A program made the position numbers and the translations under genes. A DNA stretch of 64,000 nt from Stagonosporopsis chrysanthemi (taxonomy: Eukaryota > Ascomycota > Dothideomycetes > Pleosporales > Didymellaceae). Under the pieces are notes generated by a model that made no database searches, was not told the DNA's origin, and saw only the letters and a program-made list of their open reading frames with translations. Positions 21,518-32,952 of this stretch are shown piece after piece. The DNA lies in assembly GCA_022560025.1 (NCBI GenBank), contig JAFISE010000017.1, positions 124,001-188,000 of the forward strand, given 5' to 3'. Position 1 is the stretch's first letter. Each line of letters opens with the position of its first letter.

Positions 21518-23908
21518 ATGCCACCGCGAGCGCGGGGTCCACAGCGAGGTGAGTGATGCCGCCTACCTACGCGAACGACTGAAAGGCTGATAGAAGTACA
21601 GATGCTGACACTATCCGCATTCTTATCGCTACGGACAGTCATGTCGGATACAACGAACGCGATGCGCACCGCCAGGACGATAGCTGGAAGACCTTCGACG
21701 AGGTCATGTCTCTGGCGAAGGAGCATGACGTCGACATGGTGCTCCATGCTGGAGATTTGTTCCACGAGAACAAGCCGTCACGAAAGTCGATGTACCACGT
21801 CATGCGCTCTATTCGCCAGAATTGTCTTGGAGAGAAGCCCTGCGAGCTAGAAATGCTCAGCGACGCAAGCGAGAACTTTGGCGGCATCTTCGACCATGTC
21901 AATTACGAAGATGAGGACATCAATGTGGCTATCCCTGTATTTGCAATCCATGGAAACCATGACGATCCGTCTGGCGAAGGATCATTCTCACCGCTGGACC
22001 TGTTGCAAGCGTCCGGCTTGGTCAACTACTTTGGGCGAACTCCAGAGGTCGACAAAATCGCGGTCAAGCCAGTACTTCTCCAGAAAGGCCGTACAAAGCT
22101 TGCATTATATGGCCTTAGCAATGTTCGAGACGAGCGGTTGTTTCATACGTGGCGAGACGGCAATGTCAAGTTCTTCCAGCCAGGCACACAGAAGGATGAA
22201 TGGTTCAACATCATGAGTGTCCATCAGAACCACCACGCACACACAGCGACGAGTTACTTGCCAGAGAACTTTCTACCTGATTTCATGGATCTTGTGGTCT
22301 GGGGCCATGAGCACGAGTGCCTGATCGACCCACGCTACAATCCTGAGATGGGATTTCATGTTATGCAGCCAGGCTCTTCCGTTGCCACCTCTCTCATGCC
22401 AGGAGAAGCTGTCCCAAAACACGTTGCCATCTTGAGTGTCACTGGCAAAAAGTTCAATTGCGAAAGCATACGTCTGAAGACCGTTAGGCCTTTCATTATG
22501 AAGGAAATTGTGTTGGCAGAAGAGAAGGAGATCAAAGATAAAGAATTGTGGCGTGCTTCAGACAACCGCGCAAAAATTACGCAACATCTCAACCAGATCG
22601 TCGAAGACTTGATAGAGCAAGCTAAAATGGATTGGCTAGAGCTCCAGGACGATCGCGACGAGAACGAGGACATAGAAGTTCCGCGCCCTTTGGTACGTCT
22701 GCGTGTAGACTACACCGCTCCTCAGCCAGGCGAGTTCAACGTCGAGAACCCACAGCGCTTCTCAAATCGCTTCATGGATAGAGTTGCGAATGTCAATGAC
22801 ATCGTCCAATTTCACCGCAAGAAGAAAGCCGCTACCCGTAAGTTTGAAGAGTACCTACCTGGTATCTTGACGTTTTGACCAGATCATAGGCACACCCAAG
22901 AACAATGCCGAGATGCCGGATGAACAGGTCATGGAAGAGATCACGCTTAGTACCGTGGGTGTGGACAAACTCGTCAAAGAGTTTTTGACAGCACAATCTT
23001 TGACCATATTACCGCAAAACTCATTCGGGGATGCTGTATCACAGTTTGTGAATAAAGACGACAAGCATGCTATGGAGCAATTTGTGAACGACAGCCTGAA
23101 GAATCAGCTCAAGCATCTAATGGAAACAAACGAAGTTGAAGAGACGGAGATTGTCAACGAGATGGAACAGTATCGATCGCAACTGGAGGATCTTTTCGCA
23201 TCTGGTCAGCTCAAGAGAACTCGCAAATCTAAGACGAAGCCAAGGCCAGCAACCTGGGATAGTGAGGAGGATGGACCATGGGATGAGCAGCCTGGAGCAA
23301 TTGTGCGCTCCGACAACGAGGCCGAGAAGGACGACAAAGACCTGGGCTCGATACCGACTAGCAAGCCTGCTGCACGTGGCCGTGCGAAGGCTGCCGGGAC
23401 AACCCGTCAAACAGCAACGACGAAGAAGGCTGCGCCAGCTAGCAAGGGCACACGTGCTAAGAAGGTTGCGAAGGAGGAAGAGGAAGAGGAAGAGGAAGAG
23501 GAGGTTGGTGACGCAATCATGATTAGCGATGATGATGAAGAAAGCGCAGAAGACCTGTTCGTAAAGCCAACTAAAAAAGCTCCTGTGAAAAAGGCCGCAG
23601 CGACAGCCAAAGCGCCGGCCAGGGCGAAGTCGCCTGCGAAGAAATCTTCGGCACCTACGCGGACGCGGCAACCAGCAGCGAGCAAACAAACAACGTTGAC
23701 TTTCTCTCAACCTTCGACACAACGCAGCCAGCCAACGCGAGGCGCGGCATCGCGAGGAAGGAATGCCGCTGAACCTGTAAGTCACACCCCCTGGATTATA
23801 TCAGAGCTTCTGAGGCTAATGTGATGCCAGAGTGACGATGAGATATCTGATGATGATGATGATGCATTTGAGCCTGCGCCAACCACAAGGACCACTCGCA
23901 GGAGGTGA
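21518..23908 (+). CDS. MRE11: double-strand-break repair nuclease MRE11
   Basis: Four exons: 21518..21548, 21602..22837, 22890..23776 and 23831..23908, 743 aa. The phosphodiesterase motifs appear in order: RILIATDSHVGYNERD (I), VLHAGDLFHENKPS (II), FAIHGNHDDPSG (III), SVHQNHHAH (IV) and VVWGHEHECL (V), supplying the His/Asp ligands for two Mn ions. The Mre11 capping/DNA-binding domain follows (DIEVPRPLVRLRVDY). The C-terminus is basic and Ala/Lys-rich with a run of Glu near residue 615, then an acidic DDEISDDDDD tail encoded by the last exon. In the Mre11-Rad50-Nbs1/Xrs2 complex it acts as 3'-5' exonuclease and endonuclease in break resection and meiosis. Exon 1 encodes just ten residues. Confidence 0.96.
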
Positions 23909-24678
23909 ACTGATGGCCTTGCATGGTTCGACTGAGCTCATCGCTTCTTAGTTGCACGGCCAAATTCAGCTTGGCATTTCTGTAGTCTCAATACCTCAAG
24001 CACGGCGAAGGTGCATGAGCGAGGGGCTACGCTGATACTCACACTGCATTTTCAGAGGAGTACGAGTACATTTTTCTCAGACGTATCTTGCACTATACCA
24101 ACGATCTGATAGTTTACGAATTTACTTTGTTTCGTCCAAGAGCAAGATCTAATACAGGCGGTGCTCCTGCGTGATTCATGTTGCTAAGGCAGTCGCGCCC
24201 ATCCACAAGCCTTCGAGCCTGACCTCTAGCCAGTATGTCCTTCTGCATCCTGCTGGTCCCACCCATGCTTGCCTGTATAGCACTGACGATCAAGGGAGGT
24301 GCAGCAGAATGCTGGCCAAAACCTCCAGTTTCCTGCGCGGTTGCTCGACCTCACCACACACTCATTCGTCTTCCATCTTCTTGTCCGTCTTCTTTCGCAT
24401 CGCGCACCTTCGGCTTTTTGGATAGCTGCCATCCGTTCGTTTCGCAAAGGCCCTCAGACCAGCCTTTGAGGCTTGTTGTCGCCACTGCAGTACCTTTGCA
24501 ACGCGGCCCTTCAGGCAAGACTGTTTGCTGACGAGCTCTTCAGGATATTCGCATCACACCATTTCGCGACTTGCTCCACACTGATACGAAGCTCTTCGCC
24601 ACTAGCCGTAGTCGACAAAGCATCAGTACTTCGACCCACCACACGGGGGAACCCGCACAGGGTGCAGCAGAGTCTGCC
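23909..24678. other. intergenic / 5' leader of putative eIF4E-binding gene
   Basis: About 770 bp: MRE11 3' UTR followed by a CT-rich 5' leader. A frame from 24235 to 24531 begins with an ATG and could act as an upstream ORF, but nothing supports it as a protein gene. Confidence 0.4.
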
Positions 24679-27600
24679 ATGGCTCCAGCGTACAAGGTAG
24701 AAGAGCTGCTTGCGCTACGCGACTCCGTCTCGGAATCAGCTGTGTCGTTAGACAAGTTCGCAGATGAGGATGTGATCAAAGGTAAGCGTCAGGTTTGCCT
24801 TCACCTCTCACCTCTCGCCTCTCACCTCTCGCCTCTCACCTCTCACCTCTCATCGCCCACCTCACCTCACCGACCTCTCACTCCGTCAGTTGACCGCTTT
24901 CACCCAATTCGCATGATTGCTTGAAATCGCTCTTCGTTTACCCATCCTTCCTTCACCACACTCTGCGAGCGCACACTCTACAGACTGACTCGCTCTATAG
25001 AACACGTCTTACGCCCTTCTGTGTCTGCGCAGTTGATCGGGCGCAGGTCCGATAGAAGCTTGCGAACATTCGTACCTAGGACAATCGCTCTCGAGCTACG
25101 TCGCGAAACCACACCTGAAGTCGTACCGCCAGCAGCCCCAACGGCTTCAACAGCCACTCATAAGCGGCCATCGCCATCTCCATCGGTGAAACGTGGGAAA
25201 GCCGAGCAGCTGCTAAAGGAACACGGCAGTCCACCTGGTCTGCGAGTTACAGCTGGTGGGCGCATTGTACCTGGTGACCTTCCACCTCTAGGCGTTCGAC
25301 CCAGTTTCAACATCTACAACCCTCAGGTAATGCGCGCCGCGCCTAGCAATACCATGGCTGGACAGCCACAGTCTCTTCCCAACAATACAGCTCGTATTGA
25401 GGTTGTGGGAGGCCAGGCCGTCATCATGGTCGGCGACCGTATGTTTGCCCTCCCCGCAATCAACAGCGCATCCACGATGCCCGTGTCCACACCAGTGCCC
25501 GATGAGACCCTGAGCAAGCAGATCAACGACAATGCTTCTCTTACCGCCCAGCCGACCTTACCAGCAGCATCATCTAACCCTCCACGTTCGAACGCTCAGA
25601 CACCGTTCTCAGGACTGGATTTGCCAACTCTCAAGTCTCAGCAGGCACTCAAGAAGCAGGAACTTCGAACCGTTGAACAAACAGAGGTTTTGCAATCTGC
25701 CAGTCAGACTGAAGCGTGGCGAGCCAGCATGATCGAGAAGAAGAGGAGCCTGATTGTCGAGCTTGACTCGTTGCGCAAGCACATCACAACCCTCGAGTCG
25801 GATCCTACTACTGTGAACCAACAAAAGGCTTCTGCAACACCGGTCAGCGCAATGGCAGCACCACCCGCCGTCTCTTCGTACTTGCCGCCCTACCAACAGA
25901 CACTCGCCCAGCCTATGTACGGCTACACTGCGACAGATCCCTATGCACCGATGATGATGTATCCACCAACATTCGGCTCCTTCCCTGTCTTTCCAAGCAT
26001 AGATCCCGCGCCTTTCGTTCCACCTGCTGTGGGCTCCCTCGCGCACTCTCCAGGTTCAACCCATCGACGATCGCGCGCCATCGAGATCAAAGCGCCTCAC
26101 GAAGAGGCCAAGAAGCAAGCGTCGTCTGGCCTGGACCCAAAGAGTCCAACTTATGAGCCAAAACTCAGCTCAGTCAAAGACACCTCTCCTCCTACACCTT
26201 CGCCCAACAAGTGGTCACCTCGGCAGCAGCCAGAAGCGGCAAACTATGATGCACAGCCAGGCCGCGCACTGTCACACAAACTCAGCTTGTCGAGCGTAGA
26301 CACAACGGACTTCTTTCCTACGAATACTCATGAGCATTCATCCACTCGAGTTGCGCCCACAGCTGGTATGGTACAACCAGGTCGCGATGAGATCAGGTTT
26401 GCACCTGCAACTCCGGAGAAGAGCTGGCCTGCAAGCCCCTGGAACGAGAACAACGCAAGCCGGTCAAGGAACAACGAGCCGGCTCCGAAGATTGAATCTT
26501 GGCCAGAAGCATTTGGGAGACCACACACTCTCTCACCTTTGACCCAAACAGCCACAAACCGACCCTCTGGGCTTGCACAGAGTCCTGCCCAGCAGACAGG
26601 GGGAAGCATGCACACCGCTTCCAGCAACACCATGGTCACCCAGGATCGTTCTCAACAGCGAACTGCGACTGAGGAACTCTGGCCCTTCAACATGCCTAGG
26701 GCTGTAACGCATGTTCCGTCCACCTACCAAGAAGGCTTCCAGGCCGGCTACGATCACCTTGGCATGCCAGACAACCCTGAAGTGTTGCAGGGTTATATGC
26801 GAGGTCTTCTCGCGTTCCTGGCCGACTCTTTGAACAGCCATCGCAGCGGCGGGTCTGTTCGTGAGTCACGACCACAGACTGTCGACTCTCGTGCACCTTC
26901 ACTTCACGGACTGGTGGTTAGCTCGACGCCTCATGACTCTGCTATCAGTATGACATTCAGCCGTTCTGAAGCGCCAGTTGGGAGCCAAGAGAACAAACAT
27001 ATCGATCGTAACAGTGGGACCATGAGCTCTCGTCGAAATGCTGGCTGCAGTCCACGTGGAGGCATGCACCACGAGACACCATCGTTTGTTCCAGGCACCG
27101 ATTTTGCGCAAGAGTCGCGTCGACCCAGCGACCTGAGCTTGAGCATGAAGTGTCCCAAGCCAGCTGGTTTGGTCCCAACAGAGAGGGTCCCTAACGGTTA
27201 TCGACACGTGTCATCATACCCTAGTCCTGAGGCTGAGACGAATAAGACACTGGAGAAAGGTACTGCACCCCGCTCCTCCTTCCATGCGGGAAGCAACGTT
27301 TTCGGTCGTCAATTCAGTGGCAATCAGCTCGTCGACCGTAGCAACACAAGCGGGCAGACGCTGCAACGCTTCTACCCTGTCCACAAGGAGGTCGGCCCTA
27401 GCGGATTTGGTGGAGGCAGCATTCCCGCAGCTCAACCGTTAGCTAACAACCACATCTCAGGGCTGGATGGTGCCGTGGATGAACTGACGGATTTGGTCAT
27501 GGAGACGAGCATCGATGGCCACTGTTCGCCAACCACGAGTCCTGCTCATGCAAGCGCAGCACCAACAGTTGACGCTGAGGAGATGGGTGCGTCTTGCTTC

Positions 27601-27915
27601 AAGACGTCCAGTGGTAAGGGCAAGCAAAAGGCAGTCTCTTCACCGACCAAAGGCACGACTGCATCTTCTCCAGCCAACACAGCAGGTTCACCCAAGAAGT
27701 CGGGCGAACACTCTCCGGCGAAAGCCAAGCTTGAGCAAGTGACGAACAGGTTCAGGCGCTCGAAGAAGGACGATCCTCGTGGCATGTCTTCAGAAGAGAA
27801 GGTGAGGCGTTCGGAGAAATGGAAGAAGCGATTCGACGCTCTCAAGCAGACGGAGAAGGCGGAGATTGAGGAGTACCGGGAGGAAGAGAGGCGTAGCAAT
27901 GGGGGTCGGCGCTGA
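24679..27915 (+). CDS. putative eIF4E-binding, disordered Ser/Pro-rich protein
   Basis: Two exons, 24679..24781 and 25001..27915, 1,005 aa. The 219-nt intron (GTAAGC...CTATAG) is unusually long for this window. The N-terminus is MAPAYKVEELLALRDSVSES, in which Tyr5-(x4)-Leu10-Leu11 fits the canonical eIF4E-binding consensus YxxxxL-phi. IGRRSDRSLRTFVPR follows. Most of the rest is disordered; a predicted helix around TLKSQQALKKQELRTVEQTE is followed by Pro/Tyr-rich sequence (PPYQQTLAQPMYGY). The C-terminus is basic, with a coiled coil (SEEKVRRSEKWKKRFDALKQ). The layout recalls 4E-T/Eap1-type translational regulators. The motif is seen; the function is inferred. Confidence 0.82.
24800..24856 (+). 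repeat. pyrimidine-rich tandem repeat inside an intron
   Basis: Repeated ACCTCTC/GCCTCTC heptamer-like units run through the first third of the intron of the putative eIF4E-binding gene. This accounts for part of the intron's unusual length. Confidence 0.75.
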
Positions 27916-29532
27916 GCGATCACTCAACACAGGGCACGAGATGGGCTGGGCCTCGATATTTGCATCGATGCGGGTCTACAAGGTTTGACAGGATTAACAT
28001 CTTGTAGCCGAGCTGGCACGGCCCCGTCAGTGTACGGACGATTGGCTCATGATTGGAGGTGTTTCAATCGGATGGCCACTCGAAGGTCGTCCCTATGGTG
28101 TTCAGCAAGATATTTCAGATGGCATACATGGGTTACAGGGTAGTTGCAAGCAGTGACTAAAGCGAGTATTGGTCAGGGACGGCGGTGGAACATCAAGTCA
28201 GATTTGGTCTGTTCTGAAGGCAGATGTGGACGGCCTGGTGTTCCTCCGACGCCGTGCTTAGGTCTTTGGGGATTGTAGAATTACAAGGTGGACAGGGTCA
28301 GCCCGTTGCATAGTAAAATGAAAACATGATCAGAATGCTCTCGTAAGCTGTGCGGTGAAGTGAGGTGGTTTTGTAATAATGGGGTGAGCACGTTCATGTT
28401 GCACCGGAGTTGGACGGGAGGCTAGAGGCTGGAGGCTGGTGGCGCTTCCCCAAGAGCTGGGGCTGCGGCGCGATGTAGCGCGAGACAGCGTTGGCAGCCA
28501 TGGCACCGAGGGGAACAACACATGCCATGATTAAGGCGATTAATTGAAGTGGTGGAGCGATGCGGCGGACTAGGGCAAGGCAAGGCAAGGCAAGGCAAGG
28601 CAAGGCAAGGGTAGAGAGAGAATGCAGGCACGCCACAGCAGCAGCGGACATGACACGGGGCGATGTTGTGCAGAATGACGTTTGCGGGTTGCTGTGTGCT
28701 GATAAATCGAGGTTGGTGGGGAGGGGGAGGGAGCGAGCCGGTTGGGGCCTTTGGCGAGGCGCAGTGGGCGGGCGGCGGACAGGCGCGCAGACATGGCTCG
28801 GTGCAGGCGAGCTCAGGGGCGAGGGCGAGGGCGAGGGCCAACAGACGATAGACGATAGACGGCAGGCGACAGGCGACAGACGTTGTGTGTGCTGTGGTGC
28901 TCTTGCTCGCCCGCCGTCTGCGTGCTGCACTGGGGCTGCGCGCTGCTCTGCTCTCCGCTCTCCGCGCTGTACGCCGTGCCCTGGCTGCACTCTCCGCTCT
29001 GGCAGACTGGTGCCATTGCAGGCTTCTGGGCCGGCACAGCTACACGCGGCTTCCTCACTAGCCCGGCCAGGGTTCTCGAGCCCCCGCCTGCCTGCCGCCC
29101 ATTCGCTGCTGCCGTCTGCTGGCTACTGGCTGCTGCCCGCTGGCTGCCCGCTGGCCTGGCCGGCGCGCGATACTTCACTGCTGTGCCCGCCCGCTGCGAA
29201 GGACACGCTGCTCTCTGCCCTCGCCCAGCTGCACGCCCCCGTCGCACCCGCATTCCGCCCGCTGCTCCGTGGCGACATTCTTTCGAGCCAGTCGCCGGTC
29301 GCCAGTCGAGGGCCGCACCACCGCTCTGCTGCGCGCCAGCCACAGCCGCTCCGGCGAGCCCTGCTATCGACACCTCCCAGGTCCCAGGCCGGCCATGGCC
29401 CACTGACCACCGACCCACCCGCGACACACAACCACCACGCCTCTCCGTCCGCCGCACCCACGCCTGCCCTCCCTGTCCCCGGCCTGCGACGCTGCACCCG
29501 CCCGCTGCTGCACCTCGCCCGCCCCGGCCGCC
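27916..29532. other. long upstream region of the NRC-2-type kinase gene
   Basis: About 1.6 kb. The first half is mixed composition. The second half (28,560 onward) is very GC-rich with microsatellites and open frames in several registers, none with recognisable content. It probably holds the kinase promoter and a long 5' leader. Confidence 0.45.
28573..28610 (+). repeat. (GCAAG)n microsatellite
   Basis: About seven perfect copies of a 5-nt unit (GCAAG) lie in tandem upstream of the kinase gene. Its length is likely to vary between strains. Confidence 0.9.
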
Positions 29533-31631
29533 ATGACGCAGCTCTTCAGCTCCTCGCACTCGTCCACCAACACCGCCATGACGGAGAAACGCACCTTCTC
29601 CGGGAACCCGCTGTCCACCAACAAGCCCGTCGCCGCCAAGGACGGCCAGGTCTCCCAGCGCATCAAGAACTTCTTCCGCATCAACAGCAGCGCCGACGCG
29701 CGCAAGCACTCGGACGAGGCCAATGGCGCCCACACTCCCAAGAGCGAAAAGACTGGCTCGCGCCACTCACGCTTCCTGCCGCACATCTCGCGCAATCGCT
29801 CCACCACGGTTACGAGCGAGGGCAACCCGCTTGACGACGCCGTGTCACCTACCGCACACGCCAACCCCTACTTCCAGCACCAGGGTCCCCCAGCCCTCCG
29901 CCACCACAATGAAGGTAGCGTACCGTCCACCCCGCCCGACACCCCAGGCATACCAACCACCAAAATAGATGCCGTCAGCGGTCCCAACGACCAGGCCACG
30001 GCCGCTGGGAAAGAAGAGTTGGCACGGAAGCTGCGAAGGGTCGCCTCTGCACCCAACGCTCAGGGCCTGTTCTCTTCGGGCAAGTCTGCTGAAAGGCCGC
30101 AGACCGCAGAGCTCACCAAGCAGCCCGTCCTCCTTCACCCCAACTCTTCGACCCTCAGCATGGTCGAGACGGTCCAGCAGGATACAGATCTCCTGGGCCC
30201 TGTCGACACCTCCAAGGGCATTCCGACCCCGGGTCAGATCCGCCAATCGGTGGCTTTCCGAAGAACCTACAGCTCCAACTCGATCAAAGTCCGCAACGTA
30301 GAAGTTGGACCGGGCAGCTTTGACAAGATCAAGCTGATTGGCAAGGGCGATGTTGGCAAGGTGTATCTGGTAAGGGAGAAGAAGTCGAGCCGGCTGTATG
30401 CCATGAAGGGTAGGTTTCCCGTATTGACAGAACCGTGCATTGCTGACACACCGCAGTGCTGAGCAAGAAGGAGATGATCAAACGTAACAAGATCAAGCGT
30501 GCGCTTGCCGAGCAAGAGATTCTGGCTACCAGCAACCACCCCTTTATTGTTACTCTGTACCACTCGTTCCAGTCGGAAGACCATCTGTACCTCTGCATGG
30601 AGTATTGCAGTGGTGGCGAGTTCTTCCGAGCGCTTCAGACCAGGCCGAACAAGTGCGTGGATGAAGACGCCGCACGCTTCTACGCAGCGGAGGTGACAGC
30701 TGCGTTGGAATATTTGCATCTCATGGGCTTCATTTACCGTGACCTGAAGCCAGAAAGTACGTTGATACACAGCGCGGTGGATGCCCTGTACTGACTGTTC
30801 TAGATATCCTGCTGCACCAGTCCGGCCACATCATGTTGTCCGACTTTGACTTGTCGAAACAGTCTGAGCCTGGCGGTCGTCCCACGATGATCCTCAGCGG
30901 CCGCAATGGCACCTCGTCAACCAACCTGCCAACGATAGACACCAAGTCGTGTATCAACAACTTCCGTACGAATTCGTTTGTTGGAACCGAGGAGTACATT
31001 GCCCCTGAGGTCATCAAGGGTTGCGGACACACCAGTGCTGTCGATTGGTGGACACTGGGCATTCTGATCTACGAGATGCTTTACGGAACCACGCCTTTCA
31101 AGGGCAAGAACCGCAACGCAACTTTCGCCAACATCCTGAGGGATGAAGTCCCATTTCCCGAAGGATCTGGCGCGCCCCCAGTCTCCAAGTAAGTGTCGTG
31201 TCTCGTCGTGCTCTCGAGCAAAGCTAACAATGAATAGCCTCTGCAAGTCCATCATTCGCAAACTGCTCATCAAAGACGAGACCCGACGGCTTGGATCTCG
31301 TGCTGGTGCTTCTGACATCAAGACCGCGCCTTTCTTCCGCACGACGCAATGGGCACTTCTGCGTCACTCGAAACCTCCTATCATTCCACACCAGGGCCAT
31401 GGAATCGAGACGCCCAACTTCAGAAACGTCAAGGAGAGTCAGAGTGTTGACATTGGCGGGTCAAGGGTCAAGGGCGTCCCATTGGATTCTGGTCTTGCAA
31501 CTCCCATGGGCGAGATTGCGGATCCTTTTGAGGAGTTCAACAGCGTCACTCTTCACCATGATGGCGACGATCACAGTCATGCGGTAACTGACCACGAGCA
31601 CCTTGCGCAGCAGACCCCGGGCTCGAGGTAG
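29533..31631 (+). CDS. nrc-2: AGC-family protein kinase, NRC-2/Fpk1-Kin82 type
   Basis: Four exons: 29533..30409, 30457..30756, 30804..31188 and 31238..31631, 651 aa; introns of 47, 47 and 49 nt. The start is in a strong context (GCCGCCATG). About 260 disordered residues precede the kinase domain, which starts FDKIKLIGKGDVGKVYLV (Gly loop), with catalytic Lys in YAMKVLSKKE, IYRDLKPENILLH (catalytic loop), LSDFDLSKQ in place of DFG, an activation-segment insert, and NSFVGTEEYIAPEVI. The DFD variant and the insert are typical of this family. The yeast members phosphorylate plasma-membrane lipid flippases; Neurospora NRC-2 represses the conidiation programme. The C-terminus keeps PPIIPHQGHG and an acidic DPFEEFNSVT tail. 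Confidence 0.93.
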
Positions 31632-32277
31632 TACTAGCCGTGTCCGAGCTACCATTCCTGGAGTGGGAGCTTACTTCAACTTTTTACGTTTCATCCAGGG
31701 AGGCGTTTTGATACGTCACTCTCAGCTCCACTCATTTGTCACAACTGATAGACATCGAACTTTATCTTGCGCATGGCGTTTGTTGGAGCATTCACCTCAA
31801 ACTCTTCCTGCAGATGAGAGTCACTGAGCGGCTTGTAAAATTCTTTGGCGTTGGCATCAATTAGGAGCGTTTATTGTTAGTTGATCTCATTTCGAGTTGC
31901 GCCGAGGGGTCTTGGAGCATGGGATTTCTTATCTGTAGGGGATGGAAGTTATCGTGCATGGCATATAGCAATAGCAGGCATGTGAATGAAGGGCGACCTT
32001 GACTGGGCTGTGGTGAAAGTACGTGTTTTGCCAAGAAACAATCGGAGCTCGCAACTTCCCCGCGCTGGCCCGCGTTGTGTACCCTCAACCAACACAGCAG
32101 CAAAGCAAGTACACAAGCAAAACCTTGCCAGAAGACCTCCGAAGCTCCCTAGTCCCATAGCGCCATTATCGATTCCTTCCACTGTGAATCGGCTCAATAA
32201 GTACATCGCATCACATTCGCACATGTAAGCAACGGCAACACCTCCCCAAACCAAGCGCACTCCCAGCGAATCCAAAC
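31632..32277. other. intergenic between kinase and DAD3
   Basis: About 650 bp between two plus-strand genes: kinase 3' UTR and DAD3 promoter. No gene seen. Confidence 0.5.
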
Positions 32278-32711
32278 ATGGCCGACACACAAGACTTCCA
32301 CACCTCTACAGCGTCGCACCACGGCGGCTTCGAAGACGAGGAGAGCCTCTCGCCGCTCGAACAAGAAGTGCTCGACGAGTACGCGCGCCTGCTCAGCAAC
32401 CTCAACAACGTACGCATTCCCCCTTCCTTGCCGTCTTCTTCTTCTTCTTCTATTTGTTGCTCGACACAGGCGCGCGCGACTAACGCACAAACCCGCAGAT
32501 GAGCACGCTGCTCAGCGAGCTCAGCGATCAACCCAGCGCGGCGATTCTCGACGGACTGAGGGGGTTGGAGCGCAAGACGAGTCTTGTGTTTACGCTGTTG
32601 AAGGCGAGCGTGTATAGTATTGTGCTCAATCAGCAGATACAGGATAATGGGCAGGAGGGGGGCGGGGAGAGGGAGGGCAGTGAGGGCGAGGGCGAGGGGT
32701 GGGCGCAGTGA
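32278..32711 (+). CDS. DAD3: DASH complex subunit Dad3
   Basis: Two exons, 32278..32409 and 32499..32711, 114 aa; the 89-nt intron (GTACGC...CCGCAG) has a GACTAAC branch point and a (CTT)n tract. The protein has the Dad3 core: SPLEQEVLDEYARLLSNLNN, then after the splice MSTLLSELSDQPSAAILDGL and RGLERKTSLVFTLLKASVYS. The C-terminus is a short Gly/Glu-rich tail beyond the conserved helices. Dad3 is a small helical subunit of the ten-protein DASH/Dam1 ring, which couples kinetochores to microtubule plus ends. The tail is encoded by GA-rich sequence that runs into a microsatellite just after the stop. Confidence 0.94.
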
Positions 32712-32720
32712 GGGGCTGTG

Positions 32721-32757
32721 TGTAAGTGTGTGTGTGTGTGAGAGAGAGATAGAGAGA
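32721..32757 (+). repeat. (GT)n-(GA)n microsatellite
   Basis: A GTGTGT run followed by GAGAGA/GATAGA lies just downstream of the DAD3 stop codon, in its 3' UTR. Confidence 0.8.
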
Positions 32758-32952
32758 CGTGGAGGAGAACGATTGCGTCGCATTGAGCAAAGAGGACGAT
32801 ATGATACCCCAGGTCGAAGTAGATGTATAATACAAGTTTCTACAATGCTACACGGCTCCGCTGTGGCGCCGTCCTGTGCAATACCTGCCCGTATGGTACA
32901 ACATGCGCTCGCAAAATGTCTAGCTCTGCATCTGCTCTAGCAGAAACAGCTT

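Noticed and set aside
24235..24531. 98-codon plus-strand frame as a separate gene
   Set aside because: CT-rich leader translation without a domain; at most an upstream ORF.
28813..29766. 317-codon minus-strand frame
   Set aside because: Antisense to the kinase leader and first exon; Gly/Arg-rich shadow of GC-rich DNA.
28560..29834. 424-codon plus-strand frame
   Set aside because: It overlaps the start of the kinase gene in another register and is driven by GC-rich repeats; its content is Arg/Pro/Cys-biased with no domain.
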